DNA from: Colwellia marinimaniae
Lineage (GTDB): Bacteria; Pseudomonadota; Gammaproteobacteria; Enterobacterales; Alteromonadaceae
Length of the DNA stretch: 64,000 nucleotides
Reading direction: 5' to 3'
Assembly: GCF_002207865.1 (NCBI RefSeq)
Contig: NZ_BDQM01000005.1
Span: 1 to 64,000, forward strand
Shown here: positions 44,840 through 55,641 of the stretch, piece by piece
How positions within the stretch are numbered: position 1 is the first letter of the stretch
Layout of the letters: every line of letters starts with the position of its first letter
Program-made: the position numbers and the translations under genes
Notes under the pieces: generated by a model
What the model was told of the DNA's origin: nothing
Seen by the model: only the letters and a program-made list of their open reading frames with translations
The model's database searches: none

Positions 44840-46363
44840 TTAAGCTTTTGCTTTGTTTTCCGCTTCTTGGATTTTAACTTTCCAAATTTCAGGGCCGGTG
44901 ACATGAACAGACTCACCTGTGCTATCTACCGCAACCGTTACTGGCATATCTTCTACCTCAAATTCGTAGATAGCCTCCATACCCATATCTTCAAAGGCAA
45001 CCACTTTCGCTTTTTTGATTGCTTTAGAAACAAGGTATGCCGCGCCACCAACCGCCATTAAGTACACTGACTTATGGTCTTTAATGGTTTGACACGTTGC
45101 CGCACCACGTTCAGCTTTACCAATCGTGCCTAATAGGCCAGTTTCTGCTAACATCATCTCAGTAAATTTATCCATACGTGTTGCCGTAGTAGGGCCAGCT
45201 GGACCAACTGCTTCATCACCAACAGCGTCCACTGGACCAACGTAATAAATAAACTTATTGGTGAAGTCTACCGGCAGTTTTTCACCTTTCGCTAACATGT
45301 CTTGAATACGTTTATGTGCGGCATCACGACCGGTTAAAATAGTACCGCTCAGCAATACCGTTTCACCCGTTTTCCACTCGCTAATATCGGCTTTGCTTAA
45401 TTCATCAACATTAACGCGACGAACATTCTCACCTACTTCCCAGGTAATTTCTGGCCACTCATCCAGCTTAGGTGGCGTTAATACTGCTGGGCCTGAGCCA
45501 TCAAGATGGAAGTGTATATGACGGGTAGCGGCACAATTTGGGATCATCACTACCGGTTTAGATGCGGCATGGGTCGGCATTGAGTTGATTTTTACATCAA
45601 CCACTGTGGTTAAACCGCCTAAACCTTGTGCGCCAATACCAAGTTTATTGACACGTTCAAAAATTTCTAAACGTAATTCCTCTTCAGCATTTTCTGGGCC
45701 ACGTTCAATTAAATCTTGAATGTTTACCGGCTCCATTAAGCTTTCTTTGGCTAAAACTGCCGCTTTTTCAGCGGTACCACCAATACCTATACCTAACATT
45801 CCTGGTGGACACCAACCCGCGCCCATCGTCGGTAAGGTTTTCACTACCCAATCAGCAATCGAGTCTGATGGATTTAACATCACCATTTTAGTTTTGTTTT
45901 CACTGCCGCCGCCTTTAGCCGCAATCATAATATCAAGACCCGCGCCTTCGACCATATCAATATGGACCACCGCTGGGGTATTGTCCTTAGTATTTATACG
46001 TGCTCCGGCAGGATCTGCAACGATAGAAGCACGTAAGGGGTTATCCGGATTTAAATATGCACGACGGGTACCTTCATCAACCATTTGTTGTACGGTCATG
46101 TCTGTTTTATCCCACTGCACCGCCATACCTATTTTAACAAAACAGGTGACGATACCAGTATCTTGACAGATTGGACGTTTACCCTGGGCTGACATACGTG
46201 AGTTAATCAAAATTTGTGCTATTGCGTCTTTCGCCGCCTTTGATTCTTCTTTGTGATACGCTTTTTCTAATGCCTGAATAAAATCAATCGGATGATAATA
46301 AGAAATATATTGCAGTGCATCTTCAATACTGTCGATTAAGTCTTGTTGTTTAATGATGGCCAT
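44840..46363 (-). CDS. fumA: Class I fumarate hydratase (4Fe-4S)
   Basis: This 507-residue class I fumarase (E. coli FumA/FumB 548) interconverts fumarate and malate in the TCA cycle. Conserved features are CQDTGIVTCF (cluster Cys ~ residue 79), GMLGIGIGGTAEKAA, MIPNCAATRHIHF and GPAGPTTATRMDKF, with the Fe-S cysteines in CQDTG, PNCAA and TCQTIKD. FumA versus FumB cannot be decided. It is divergent from pabB. Confidence 0.95.
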   Translation of the reverse strand: MAIIKQQDLIDSIEDALQYISYYHPIDFIQALEKAYHKEESKAAKDAIAQILINSRMSAQGKRPICQDTGIVTCFVKIGMAVQWDKTDMTVQQMVDEGTRRAYLNPDNPLRASIVADPAGARINTKDNTPAVVHIDMVEGAGLDIMIAAKGGGSENKTKMVMLNPSDSIADWVVKTLPTMGAGWCPPGMLGIGIGGTAEKAAVLAKESLMEPVNIQDLIERGPENAEEELRLEIFERVNKLGIGAQGLGGLTTVVDVKINSMPTHAASKPVVMIPNCAATRHIHFHLDGSGPAVLTPPKLDEWPEITWEVGENVRRVNVDELSKADISEWKTGETVLLSGTILTGRDAAHKRIQDMLAKGEKLPVDFTNKFIYYVGPVDAVGDEAVGPAGPTTATRMDKFTEMMLAETGLLGTIGKAERGAATCQTIKDHKSVYLMAVGGAAYLVSKAIKKAKVVAFEDMGMEAIYEFEVEDMPVTVAVDSTGESVHVTGPEIWKVKIQEAENKAKA

Positions 46364-46571
46364 AGTGCTCTCTATTAGCTATAGGGCGATTGTCCTTTGC
46401 TGATTATGTTTACAGCATGAAAGTTCAAAAAACCCTAATATTCTTTAATATTGTTAAGTGGAAAGTTATAATAAAACTACTGCGTATAATAACCTGCTAT
46501 TGAAAGTGCTACCAGTCCCTTATGACTGATAATAACTATTTAACTAGCAAATACTTAAGTGAAGCAAAACC

Positions 46572-48137
46572 TTGTTTAATACCACTGACATCAAATTTAC
46601 CACAACACTTAACGCGGCAATTAAGGCCGCACTTAATACCCAGGAAAGCGCCGTGACTCTTGCCGCTAAAATACTGCCCGTTAAAAGTGGTACCACAGCA
46701 GAGGCTATTTTTAGCCCTATTGCTCATCAACCTTGGGCGATGTGGTTAGACTCGGGTAATAGCGACCATGTTGATAGTCGCTTTGATATTATAGTGTGGC
46801 AGCCCATTGCCACCCTAACCACACGGGGTAATAACACTGATATCTGCTTTCCTAAAAACGTATCTCAAAACTTAGCGAATAAGAGTTACCTTGAAAAAAG
46901 CAGTGATGATCCACTGTTACTGCTTAAACAACTGCAAGCACAATTATTTACCATGCCAAAGAGTCCTCATGAATTTTTGCCTTTTTTAGGTGGCGCCTTA
47001 GGATATTTCTCCTATGATCTAGGTCGTCGATTTGAGCAACTACCTAGTATTGCTAAACAAGACATTCACTTACCTGACATGGCTGTGGGTTTATATAACA
47101 AAGCGGTTATTTTTGATAAAAACTCAGCGACTTTTTACCTAGTGTGCCCCGATGCTGAGCGTATTGAGCTTGAAAAATCATTGCTTAACTCGGCTATTAA
47201 CGCCACGCTTGGCGTAAGTGCACACGAAAAAGTTGCCAGCAAAACCAGTGATCAAGCTTTCCACTTAACCAGTCCCTGGCAAGCCAATATGGATAAAGCC
47301 AGTTACATTGAAAAATTTAATAAAGTACAAGCTTACTTATTAAGCGGAGATTGTTACCAAATTAATTTAGCACAGCGCTTTAGTGCCCAGTATCAGGGTG
47401 ATGAATTTGAGGCTTATTTAGCCCTAAAAGCAGCAAACAAAGCACCATTTTCGGCTTTTATTCGCTTAGACAATGCCGCTATTTTAAGTGTTTCTCCTGA
47501 GCGTTTTTTACGGTTAAAGCAAGGTAAGGTACAAAGTAAGCCCATTAAAGGCACCATGCCGCGCAGCAGTGATAAAGTACAAGATGCTAAGAATGCCGAA
47601 ATTTTAAGACACTCAAGTAAAGATATTGCCGAAAATTTAATGATTGTTGATCTACTGCGAAATGACCTCAGTAGAAGTTGCCAAGCGGGCTCAGTAAAAG
47701 TGCCTAAACTTTTTGATATTGAGAGTTTTCCGGCGGTACATCACTTAGTCAGTACCGTTGAAGGTATACTCTCTAGCGATAAACATGCCACTGACTTACT
47801 GCGCGGTGCCTTTCCTGGCGGCTCTATTACCGGTGCGCCGAAAATACGCGCCATGGAAATTATAGAAGAGCTAGAGCCACACCGCCGCAGTGTTTATTGT
47901 GGCTCTATTGGTTATCTGTCAAATTGTGGCACTATGGATACCAGCATAACGATTCGCACCTTAATTTGTCAGCCAAGTGACAGCTCAGTCAATACCGTTT
48001 TAAAAGGGGAAAAGAGCATTTATTGCTGGGCTGGTGGTGGGCTTGTCGCTGATTCAACCGCTGAAAGCGAATATCAAGAGACCTTTGATAAGGTCAATTG
48101 TATTTTACCAGTATTATCAAAGCTCAATCAGGTGTAG
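46572..48137 (+). CDS. pabB: Aminodeoxychorismate synthase component I (PabB)
   Basis: PabB converts chorismate with ammonia to 4-amino-4-deoxychorismate for folate. The chorismate-binding domain has PIKGTMPRSSD; the Lys in PIKGT marks PabB rather than anthranilate synthase (PIAGT). It also has DLLRNDLSRSC and GGSITGAPKIRAMEIIEELE. No ATG is available near the N-terminus: an in-frame stop lies at 46560-46562, and TTG 46572, with GTGAAG upstream, is the best start. The next in-frame ATG would cut away about 57 residues. It has 521 residues against 453 in E. coli. Confidence 0.92.
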   Translation: MFNTTDIKFTTTLNAAIKAALNTQESAVTLAAKILPVKSGTTAEAIFSPIAHQPWAMWLDSGNSDHVDSRFDIIVWQPIATLTTRGNNTDICFPKNVSQNLANKSYLEKSSDDPLLLLKQLQAQLFTMPKSPHEFLPFLGGALGYFSYDLGRRFEQLPSIAKQDIHLPDMAVGLYNKAVIFDKNSATFYLVCPDAERIELEKSLLNSAINATLGVSAHEKVASKTSDQAFHLTSPWQANMDKASYIEKFNKVQAYLLSGDCYQINLAQRFSAQYQGDEFEAYLALKAANKAPFSAFIRLDNAAILSVSPERFLRLKQGKVQSKPIKGTMPRSSDKVQDAKNAEILRHSSKDIAENLMIVDLLRNDLSRSCQAGSVKVPKLFDIESFPAVHHLVSTVEGILSSDKHATDLLRGAFPGGSITGAPKIRAMEIIEELEPHRRSVYCGSIGYLSNCGTMDTSITIRTLICQPSDSSVNTVLKGEKSIYCWAGGGLVADSTAESEYQETFDKVNCILPVLSKLNQV

Positions 48138-48231
48138 GCTTAAGTTTAAACCTAAGTTAATGTTTAAGTTAAGTCTTTTAGAAACCAGCATAAAAATAAC
48201 AGTTCCTAAATAAGTAGTAAGGGTAACGCCA

Positions 48232-48801
48232 ATGGACAAAAATGAATTTTTATTACGCTTTAATTTATTACAATTGCCTGAGTCTGAGCATAATTATCAA
48301 CATCATTTACCACTTCGTTCTGCTGCGGTACTCATCCCTTTGGTCGAATCCGCTGAGGGTTTACAAGTATTATTAACCAAACGAGCCAGCCATTTAAAAC
48401 ATCACCCATCCCAAGTCAGTTTCCCCGGCGGTAAAGTAGAGCCAACAGATAAGTCATTAATAGATACGGCACTGCGAGAGACTTTTGAAGAAATTGGTTT
48501 ATCTCGCCAAGCCATCACTGTTGTTGGACAATTACAGCCTTATCAAACCATTAGCGGTTTTCATGTTACCCCAATTGTTGCCATAGTCGCCCGCGCACAA
48601 CGCTATAAAATGGATAAAAATGAAGTCGCTGAAATATTTCAAGTACCACTACAACATTTTTTGACCACCAAGGATCATCATGTCTTTGTTGCCAGTAAAA
48701 ATGGCAAACAACATAATGTGCATTTTTTACCCTATAAACACTACCATATATGGGGTGCTACCGCGGTAATGATCAAAGATTTAGTCGCTCACATAAACTA
48801 G
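48232..48801 (+). CDS. nudL: Nudix hydrolase, CoA pyrophosphatase type (NudL)
   Basis: This 189-residue Nudix protein has the CoA-ase signature LTKRASHLKHHPSQVSFPGG overlapping the Nudix box (GGKVEPTDKSLIDTALRETFEEIGL). Such enzymes hydrolyse CoA or its derivatives to phosphopantetheine and 3',5'-ADP. It lies 94 bases after pabB and may be co-transcribed. In many gammaproteobacteria the order pabB-nudL-sdaA is conserved, as here. Confidence 0.93.
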   Translation: MDKNEFLLRFNLLQLPESEHNYQHHLPLRSAAVLIPLVESAEGLQVLLTKRASHLKHHPSQVSFPGGKVEPTDKSLIDTALRETFEEIGLSRQAITVVGQLQPYQTISGFHVTPIVAIVARAQRYKMDKNEVAEIFQVPLQHFLTTKDHHVFVASKNGKQHNVHFLPYKHYHIWGATAVMIKDLVAHIN

Positions 48802-49120
48802 TGCCTCGGTTATTACGCCACTAAAAAAAAGCCCCCTAGTACATTTAGTTATCAATTAGTCGATTATTTTGTTTCTTTATTTAATAACTTTCAGCTAGAA
48901 TTACCACTAACAAAAATTAACCGACAATAATTCCACTATTCCGACAAAAAGCAGTGATAATTCGGAAAAATAGCACAAACGCCATACTTTATATTGCACA
49001 GAACCTTTAACACCGAGCTTTAGCTTGAGTGCTCTTGGGTCTATAATTAAAGAATAGTGTGAATTAAACCAAGTAGATTATTCCACTTGGTATTAAATAA
49101 GCAGAGCAAAGGTAAAAAGT
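48802..49120. other. sdaA upstream region
   Basis: No gene is seen in these 319 bases. They hold a probable promoter (49019-49047) and a leader hairpin ACCAAGT/ACTTGGT (49068-49091). Confidence 0.5.
49019..49047 (+). promoter_or_regulatory. Putative sigma70 promoter of sdaA
   Basis: TTTAGC (49019-49024), 17 bases, and a perfect TATAAT (49042-49047). The -35 is weak (3 of 6), so an activator may be needed. Transcription would start about 65 bases before the sdaA ATG. Confidence 0.5.
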
Positions 49121-50497
<1,377 letters not shown>

Positions 50498-50558
50498 GCG
50501 AATTTTAGTCGAGTGATAGTTGAATGTTAGTCTCTTTATAATTAACAATATCCACTAA

Positions 50559-50593
50559 AAAAGCCCCAACAAGTCAGTCTTGTTGGGGCTTTT
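50559..50593. terminator. Bidirectional terminator
   Basis: AAGCCCCAACAAG (50561-50573) pairs with CTTGTTGGGGCTT (50579-50591) around TCAGT. Runs of A and T on both sides serve sdaA and the convergent TonB receptor. Confidence 0.92.
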
Positions 50594-50622
50594 CTTTAGC
50601 TATCACTTTAATCTTTTAGCGT

Positions 50623-52812
50623 CTAAAAATTATACTGATAACCAACCGATACCGTTAATGGTTTACCGACCATAACAGAGCCATGCATACGGGTAGCCAT
50701 GTAAGTTTCATTGAGTAAGTTATCGATGCTAAAACGTACTTGCTGATTGTTAGCAATATCATAACTGGCAACAAAATCTATCACGGTACGGGCGTCAATA
50801 TTCTCATCACTTGCGCCAAGCCCTGCTTCACTGCGCATTTCACCGGTATAACGCACAAGTATGTTGCTGCGCCATTTTTCACCCGCTAAACCAACAACAA
50901 ATTGCAGCTGATTGGTCGGTACATAAGGGAATTCATAACCTGAATCCACATCACCCCAAAAGTCCGATTCAAAGCTATTTAAAAATTCAGTTTGGGTATG
51001 AGTAAAAGTTAAATCAATTGGCATAGAAATATCGCCAAAATCAAAAACATAACCGGCTTTAAATTCAAGACCAGTGATCTTCACTGCGCCGGCATTATAT
51101 TGCTCACCAATCTTATCATCATCACAATTTTGGCTCGCAGTACAGTTGCCATGCATATTGTCATAATCAGAGTAGAAAACTAACGCTTCTCCGTTGAAAG
51201 CACCTTTAGCGTATCTCGCACCTAACTCATAGTTAATGCTTTCTTCATTTTTGGCATCTGCATTACCCGGTGATGGTGGCGCAAAGCCTTTTTGTACACC
51301 GCCCAGTAACACTAAATCATCACTTAAATGATAAGTAAGCGCTAACGAAGGTAACACTACATCGACGCTGTTTTTTGTAGTTTCAGGGGCCATTTGACGA
51401 TCTACATCATTTTTGCCCCAATCTTGGCGCTCGATGACCATATTTTCATAACGCAGGCCGGCATTCACAATAAACTTACCGACAGTCCATTCATCGTGAA
51501 CAAATAACGCTAAAGCGCTGGCACTATCAATACGATTTGAGTCTGTACCTGGAATACCGGCTTCAGTAAGGTTCATATTGTAAGATGAGTCGAGTTCATA
51601 TTTATCAACCCATTGATATCTGTCCATTTCATCTTTATGGTAACGGATACCAAATTTTACTTGGTGGCTGTTAAAGTCCGCATCTAATACCGTTTGAATA
51701 CCTTGCGATAAGTAAGCACGATTATTGGCTTTAACATCAACATCAATTGCACCAGCTGCCACTTTGTCATGCTCTGCTGCGATTTCAATACCACCATCAC
51801 CTAAGCTTTTACCATTAACCTTACTGGTTTTATACCAGTTACGGCTAAAGTCATTATGATAAACGGTCGTGCCTAAATTAAAGCGACTTGATAGCGCTAT
51901 CACATGGCTTAGTTGTAACTGCAGGTGCTCGTTAGACATATTATCTTTTTGAGAAGCTGAATAACGGCTGTAAGGAGCAGAGTTAAAATCGCCGGCCGTT
52001 AAACCCATATAGGTATCATCAGACTCTTCATCTGAGTACTTAATTTTAAATTCAAGCTCTTGATAGAAAGTGGCATTATCATCAGTGTTATAACGAACTT
52101 TAGCTAGAATATCATTTTTGACAAAACCTGTGTCTTGCTCACTATGATTGATATCTTTAAAACCATCAGCTTGGTAACGAAAAACTTCAAATACCGAGCT
52201 AATATTTTCGCCCTTGCCACCAACAAAAGCATGCACTTTAGCAAAACCATCTTGCCCTGCTTGTACACTGACCTGCCCCGCTAACTCTTCATCTGGAATT
52301 TGACGAGAAATCATATTAATCACGCCACCGGTAGTGCGCGGACCATACATGGCACTTGAAGTACCTTTAAGTACTTCCACTTGTTGCATACGACCGGCTG
52401 TTGGAAAGTAATAAGCCGCTGGCGAGGAGTATGGTGCCGGAGCTGCCAATACACCATCTTCCATTATGGTCACCTTTTCACTACGGTTTTGGCCAGTACC
52501 ACGCATACCAATGTTGGCGCGCAAACCATAACCATCTTCTTCTAAAACATACACCCCAGGGATAGACGTCAAGGTACGCATAATGTCGGTGTAATCGAAT
52601 TTTTCTAAATCAGCTTGTGATAATTGATGAGCACTGCCGGGAGTATTATTCACCGCGTTACTGTTACCAAAAATAGTAAATTGATCATCTACCGAAGTAT
52701 CTTTGACCGTATCATCGGCAAGAGCATTACTGGTCACAGTACAAGAGAGGGCACTGGCAATAACCACGCTTAATAGCTTAGGTTTAAATAGATTAAATGA
52801 TTTAATTGACAC
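50623..52812 (-). CDS. TonB-dependent outer-membrane receptor (FecA-like)
   Basis: The 729-residue precursor has a signal peptide ending ALA-DD. A plug domain (~55-175) carries MRGTGQNRSEKVTIMEDGV, APAPYSSPAAYYFPT and VEVLKGTSSAMYGPRTTGGVI. A 22-strand barrel ends in VSVGYQYNF. The plug strings resemble FecA-type ferric-siderophore/citrate receptors, and no N-terminal signalling domain is present. It is divergent from a Cys-pair lipoprotein. I see no Fur box upstream, so the ligand is open. Confidence 0.92.
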   Translation of the reverse strand: MSIKSFNLFKPKLLSVVIASALSCTVTSNALADDTVKDTSVDDQFTIFGNSNAVNNTPGSAHQLSQADLEKFDYTDIMRTLTSIPGVYVLEEDGYGLRANIGMRGTGQNRSEKVTIMEDGVLAAPAPYSSPAAYYFPTAGRMQQVEVLKGTSSAMYGPRTTGGVINMISRQIPDEELAGQVSVQAGQDGFAKVHAFVGGKGENISSVFEVFRYQADGFKDINHSEQDTGFVKNDILAKVRYNTDDNATFYQELEFKIKYSDEESDDTYMGLTAGDFNSAPYSRYSASQKDNMSNEHLQLQLSHVIALSSRFNLGTTVYHNDFSRNWYKTSKVNGKSLGDGGIEIAAEHDKVAAGAIDVDVKANNRAYLSQGIQTVLDADFNSHQVKFGIRYHKDEMDRYQWVDKYELDSSYNMNLTEAGIPGTDSNRIDSASALALFVHDEWTVGKFIVNAGLRYENMVIERQDWGKNDVDRQMAPETTKNSVDVVLPSLALTYHLSDDLVLLGGVQKGFAPPSPGNADAKNEESINYELGARYAKGAFNGEALVFYSDYDNMHGNCTASQNCDDDKIGEQYNAGAVKITGLEFKAGYVFDFGDISMPIDLTFTHTQTEFLNSFESDFWGDVDSGYEFPYVPTNQLQFVVGLAGEKWRSNILVRYTGEMRSEAGLGASDENIDARTVIDFVASYDIANNQQVRFSIDNLLNETYMATRMHGSVMVGKPLTVSVGYQYNF

Positions 52813-52838
52813 TTTTTGACTCCAAATATTTATTGAAT

Positions 52839-52867
52839 ACTGTATTGAATTTGGTGTTGAATACAGT
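52839..52867. promoter_or_regulatory. Inverted repeat upstream of TonB receptor
   Basis: ACTGTATT (52839-52846) and AATACAGT (52860-52867) form a perfect 8-bp inverted repeat, with three TTGAAT strings in and around it. It lies 27 bases before the receptor ATG and could be an operator or leader hairpin. Confidence 0.45.
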
Positions 52868-53160
52868 CTTTATACTTATATTGCGCGCATTAAATCACGA
52901 CCAATAATACGAATCAATACTATTTAGATCAGTGTTAACAATCTATTACAAATACCGGTCATGAACTTAGCCGTTAATACATAGACATACCTAGATGAAT
53001 GGTATGCAGTATAGCCATCAAGGGTAATTAAGCAGCATTAGTAAACATTGTTAGCTATGCTGATAGTTAAGTTAGCAGGGATAAAATTATAACTGAAGGC
53101 ACTTCAAACTTGATACTAAGACTTGTAATGTATTTAAATAAAAACAAGGCCGCCAAAGAC
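52868..53160. other. Divergent promoter region
   Basis: This is the rest of the region between the TonB receptor and the lipoprotein gene. It is A+T-rich, without a gene or a recognisable Fur site. Confidence 0.4.
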
Positions 53161-54906
53161 ATGATTAGATATTTCACTTCCCCGACAAGCTATGTTCTTC
53201 AAGCTATACTGATAATAGGCTTATCCGGCTGCCATAATGACAAAAAAAAACCAGCTCCCTCGATTATTAATAATATTGCACCACTTGCTAGTGATGTGAC
53301 CATCATCACCCCAACTCAACCCAATAAAGACATAACTGCCAGTTATACTTATTTTGATGAACATGATCTTGAAGGCAGTAGCTTATATAGCTGGTTAATT
53401 GACGATATTGTTATAGCTAACTCACTCAGTTTTACCTTGCCAAATGATAGTGAAGGGAAATATTTAACTTTTTGTATTACACCTATAGCGACTACAGGAG
53501 AGATAACCCAAGGATTAGAGGTCTGTGAAACACAGGTAATTACCGGGCAATACACAAAACCGACTATTGATGCCTTAGTACTGACTAGCTCCATAACAAC
53601 GGGTATTGAGGTTTCGGCAACTTACCTGTTTGTAGATGAAAACGAACGGCTTGAAGGTGATAGTGTTTTCAACTGGAAAATAAACGACAGTGATTACAGT
53701 GCACAAAAAATCATTACCTTCGGGGTAGAGCACCAAGGCAGTTTCCTTATATTATGCCTAACCCCCATCGCAATCTCCGGTGAAAATGCTACGGGTGATA
53801 CTATTTGTAGTGACGAAATACTTATAGCAGCTAAGGAAGGTGACGCCCCGTCAATAGAAAACCTACAATTAGCCAATTTTGCCAAAGCAACGAATGAGGT
53901 TTCGGTATCATATGACTATGTTGATAGTGATGGTGATTTAGAATTTGATAGCACAACTGTTTGGTCTATTGATGGCGCAGAAGTTAGCCAAATGCCCGAT
54001 TATATACTGCCTTATGATAGCGCCGGAAAACTGCTATCGGTATGTGTTACCCCTATTGCTATAAGTGGCTCCCCCGCAGAAGGAGCCACTAGCTGCGTAG
54101 CAGAATATATCGCGGATATTGTTATCACCGGTAAATTAGAACTATACCAGACCATTAGCTTAGCGATTACCGGTTATAGTTTTAATAGCGTCACTTGGCG
54201 CATACTGCACCCAAGCTACTCGTCCATAAGATCTACCGACAGTAGCTCTTTCATCATTACTGGCACGAGTCCAACAGAAGAAGCTAACTGGTTAATTGGT
54301 CATGATCTTGAAGTTTGTATTGATACTATCGAATCTGGGGAAATATGTTTATTCGCTTCTGAGCAACCAATCACTGAGATTACTGGCGGTTTACCGACAG
54401 AATTAGATACCGACAATAATATCAGCAAGCGCGTTATTGCACCGGTAAGCTTTATTGATTTAACCATTTCAGGTACCAGCAAAAGGTTACATAGACCTCT
54501 AAATGTAGTCGAATCAATACTTGCCAATGCTAATAGCGCGGGCAGTGTGCCACTGCATGATGGTCAATACCTAGATATAAATACTGGCCTTGTTTGGGCG
54601 ATTTACGAACAACAAACTGCCATAGATAGTTGTAGTAATCGCAGCATGATACTGCCCGTGCAAGGAGAAAGTGATACCTCTGATGCCTTTGGCTTGCATC
54701 AATTTTACAGTCAAATAGCCAGTAATTATTCGCAATTCATCGGTGCATACATAGTTAGAGCTATGGGCTGGCCTGGGGTCTATTATCGCTCTTCATCATT
54801 TCACTCGGTAGGTTACCATTACGATTATTACTTAATTGGCGGCTTTGGCGATTATATCAAGGATGAGACTACCGAGGCTGCAGCTTGTTTAACAACGCTG
54901 CCCTAG
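53161..54906 (+). CDS. Putative lipoprotein with Cys-pair Ig-like repeats
   Basis: Starting at ATG 53161 gives a lipoprotein leader (MIRYFTSPTSYVLQAILIIG, lipobox LSGC); the frame opens further upstream at 53110, with another ATG at 53128. The mature protein has three ~90-residue Ig-like repeats, each ending in a Cys-TPIA ... Cys unit (FCITPIATTGEIT, LCLTPIAISGENA, VCVTPIAISGSPA), and a weaker fourth copy (VCIDTIESGEIC). The C-terminal ~120 residues (YLDINTGLVWAIYEQQT ... GWPGVYYRSSSF) look like a separate domain. It is probably surface-exposed. The family is not recognised. It is divergent from a TonB receptor. Confidence 0.75.
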   Translation: MIRYFTSPTSYVLQAILIIGLSGCHNDKKKPAPSIINNIAPLASDVTIITPTQPNKDITASYTYFDEHDLEGSSLYSWLIDDIVIANSLSFTLPNDSEGKYLTFCITPIATTGEITQGLEVCETQVITGQYTKPTIDALVLTSSITTGIEVSATYLFVDENERLEGDSVFNWKINDSDYSAQKIITFGVEHQGSFLILCLTPIAISGENATGDTICSDEILIAAKEGDAPSIENLQLANFAKATNEVSVSYDYVDSDGDLEFDSTTVWSIDGAEVSQMPDYILPYDSAGKLLSVCVTPIAISGSPAEGATSCVAEYIADIVITGKLELYQTISLAITGYSFNSVTWRILHPSYSSIRSTDSSSFIITGTSPTEEANWLIGHDLEVCIDTIESGEICLFASEQPITEITGGLPTELDTDNNISKRVIAPVSFIDLTISGTSKRLHRPLNVVESILANANSAGSVPLHDGQYLDINTGLVWAIYEQQTAIDSCSNRSMILPVQGESDTSDAFGLHQFYSQIASNYSQFIGAYIVRAMGWPGVYYRSSSFHSVGYHYDYYLIGGFGDYIKDETTEAAACLTTLP

Positions 54907-54958
54907 CCTGAAATACGCCTTGATAGATAAAAGATATCTTCCTACTAACTTGCCTGTT

Positions 54959-55004
54959 TATACCCAAACCACATGAAGATGCAGCTTCAAGTAGTTTGGG
55001 TATA
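54959..55004. repeat. 46-bp imperfect palindrome, probable interspersed repeat
   Basis: TATACCCAAACCACATGAAG and its near complement (18 of 20 pairs) flank a 6-base centre ATGCAG. Palindromes with TATACCCAAAC ends recur in Alteromonadales genomes, as far as I recall. It lies 52 bases after the lipoprotein stop and may also act as a terminator. Confidence 0.75.
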
Positions 55005-55171
55005 TATCGCGTTATTAAGCTCAGAGCTTTTCTTTTGTGAACTCGTTGGATAAGTAAATAGTACTCAAAGCTTAGCTTTGAGTACTGTTGCATAAAAGTT
55101 ATTTTAAAGAGATGACTTCACTAATGAAAGCTACTAAAGAAGGGATTATTTGATTGCATTTGACCAATAAT

Positions 55172-55516
55172 TCAGTAGCAGTAAGCACCATTTTTTTCAG
55201 TGTTTGATATTAAGTGAGGTGCTACATAGGCAGTTAAGCGAATATAGCCTTGATGAGCAGATACCGGCCCTTTGCCAATAAGGCGATAGTAAATATGAGT
55301 ATTAATTGCAGTAATAATTTACTCTTCGAAAACTATTTTTCCGATAGAAATTTGACGAATAGCACCTGTACCACCAAGTAACTCACCGTTATTTTGTGTT
55401 TTTATTAATTTAAATTAGGCCTTAAAAAACCGATCTAATTGTGCATGATCTAATAACACATGGCTTATTATCTCTGCTGGCGCCACTATCTTCTGTGTCA
55501 CTGCACTAGTAATCAT
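55172..55516 (-). pseudogene. SRPBCC/polyketide-cyclase-like protein, three in-frame stops
   Basis: From ATG 55516 the minus strand reads like an SRPBCC (START-like) protein: KIVAPAEIISHVLLDHAQLD RFFKA, stop TAA at 55415, then GELLGGTGAIRQISIGKIVF, stop TAA at 55319, then YYRLIGKGPVSAHQGYIRLT and a TGA at 55172 where family members usually have Trp, followed by IIGQMQSNNPFFSSF. No frameshift is needed between the parts. A decayed ~140-residue gene; its former role is unknown. Confidence 0.82.
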
Positions 55517-55581
55517 AAATATCACCCGATAATTCATACAAGTGTAAATTTTCTCCGTTCATTAATTAGATAAGGCACATG

Positions 55582-55614
55582 AAAAAGCACCAACAAGTTT
55601 CCTTGTTGGTGCTT
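55582..55614 (-). terminator. Terminator after the CobN-like gene
   Basis: A perfect 13-bp stem (AAGCACCAACAAG with its complement) closes a 4-base loop and is followed on the minus strand by TTTTT. It ends the CobN-like transcript 28 bases after the stop. Confidence 0.92.
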
Positions 55615-55641
55615 AATTTTCAGTATAGTGACTAAAGCTAA

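Noticed and set aside
54869..55093. 74-codon open frame on the minus strand
   Set aside because: Runs through the 46-bp palindrome and over the lipoprotein end; no protein features.
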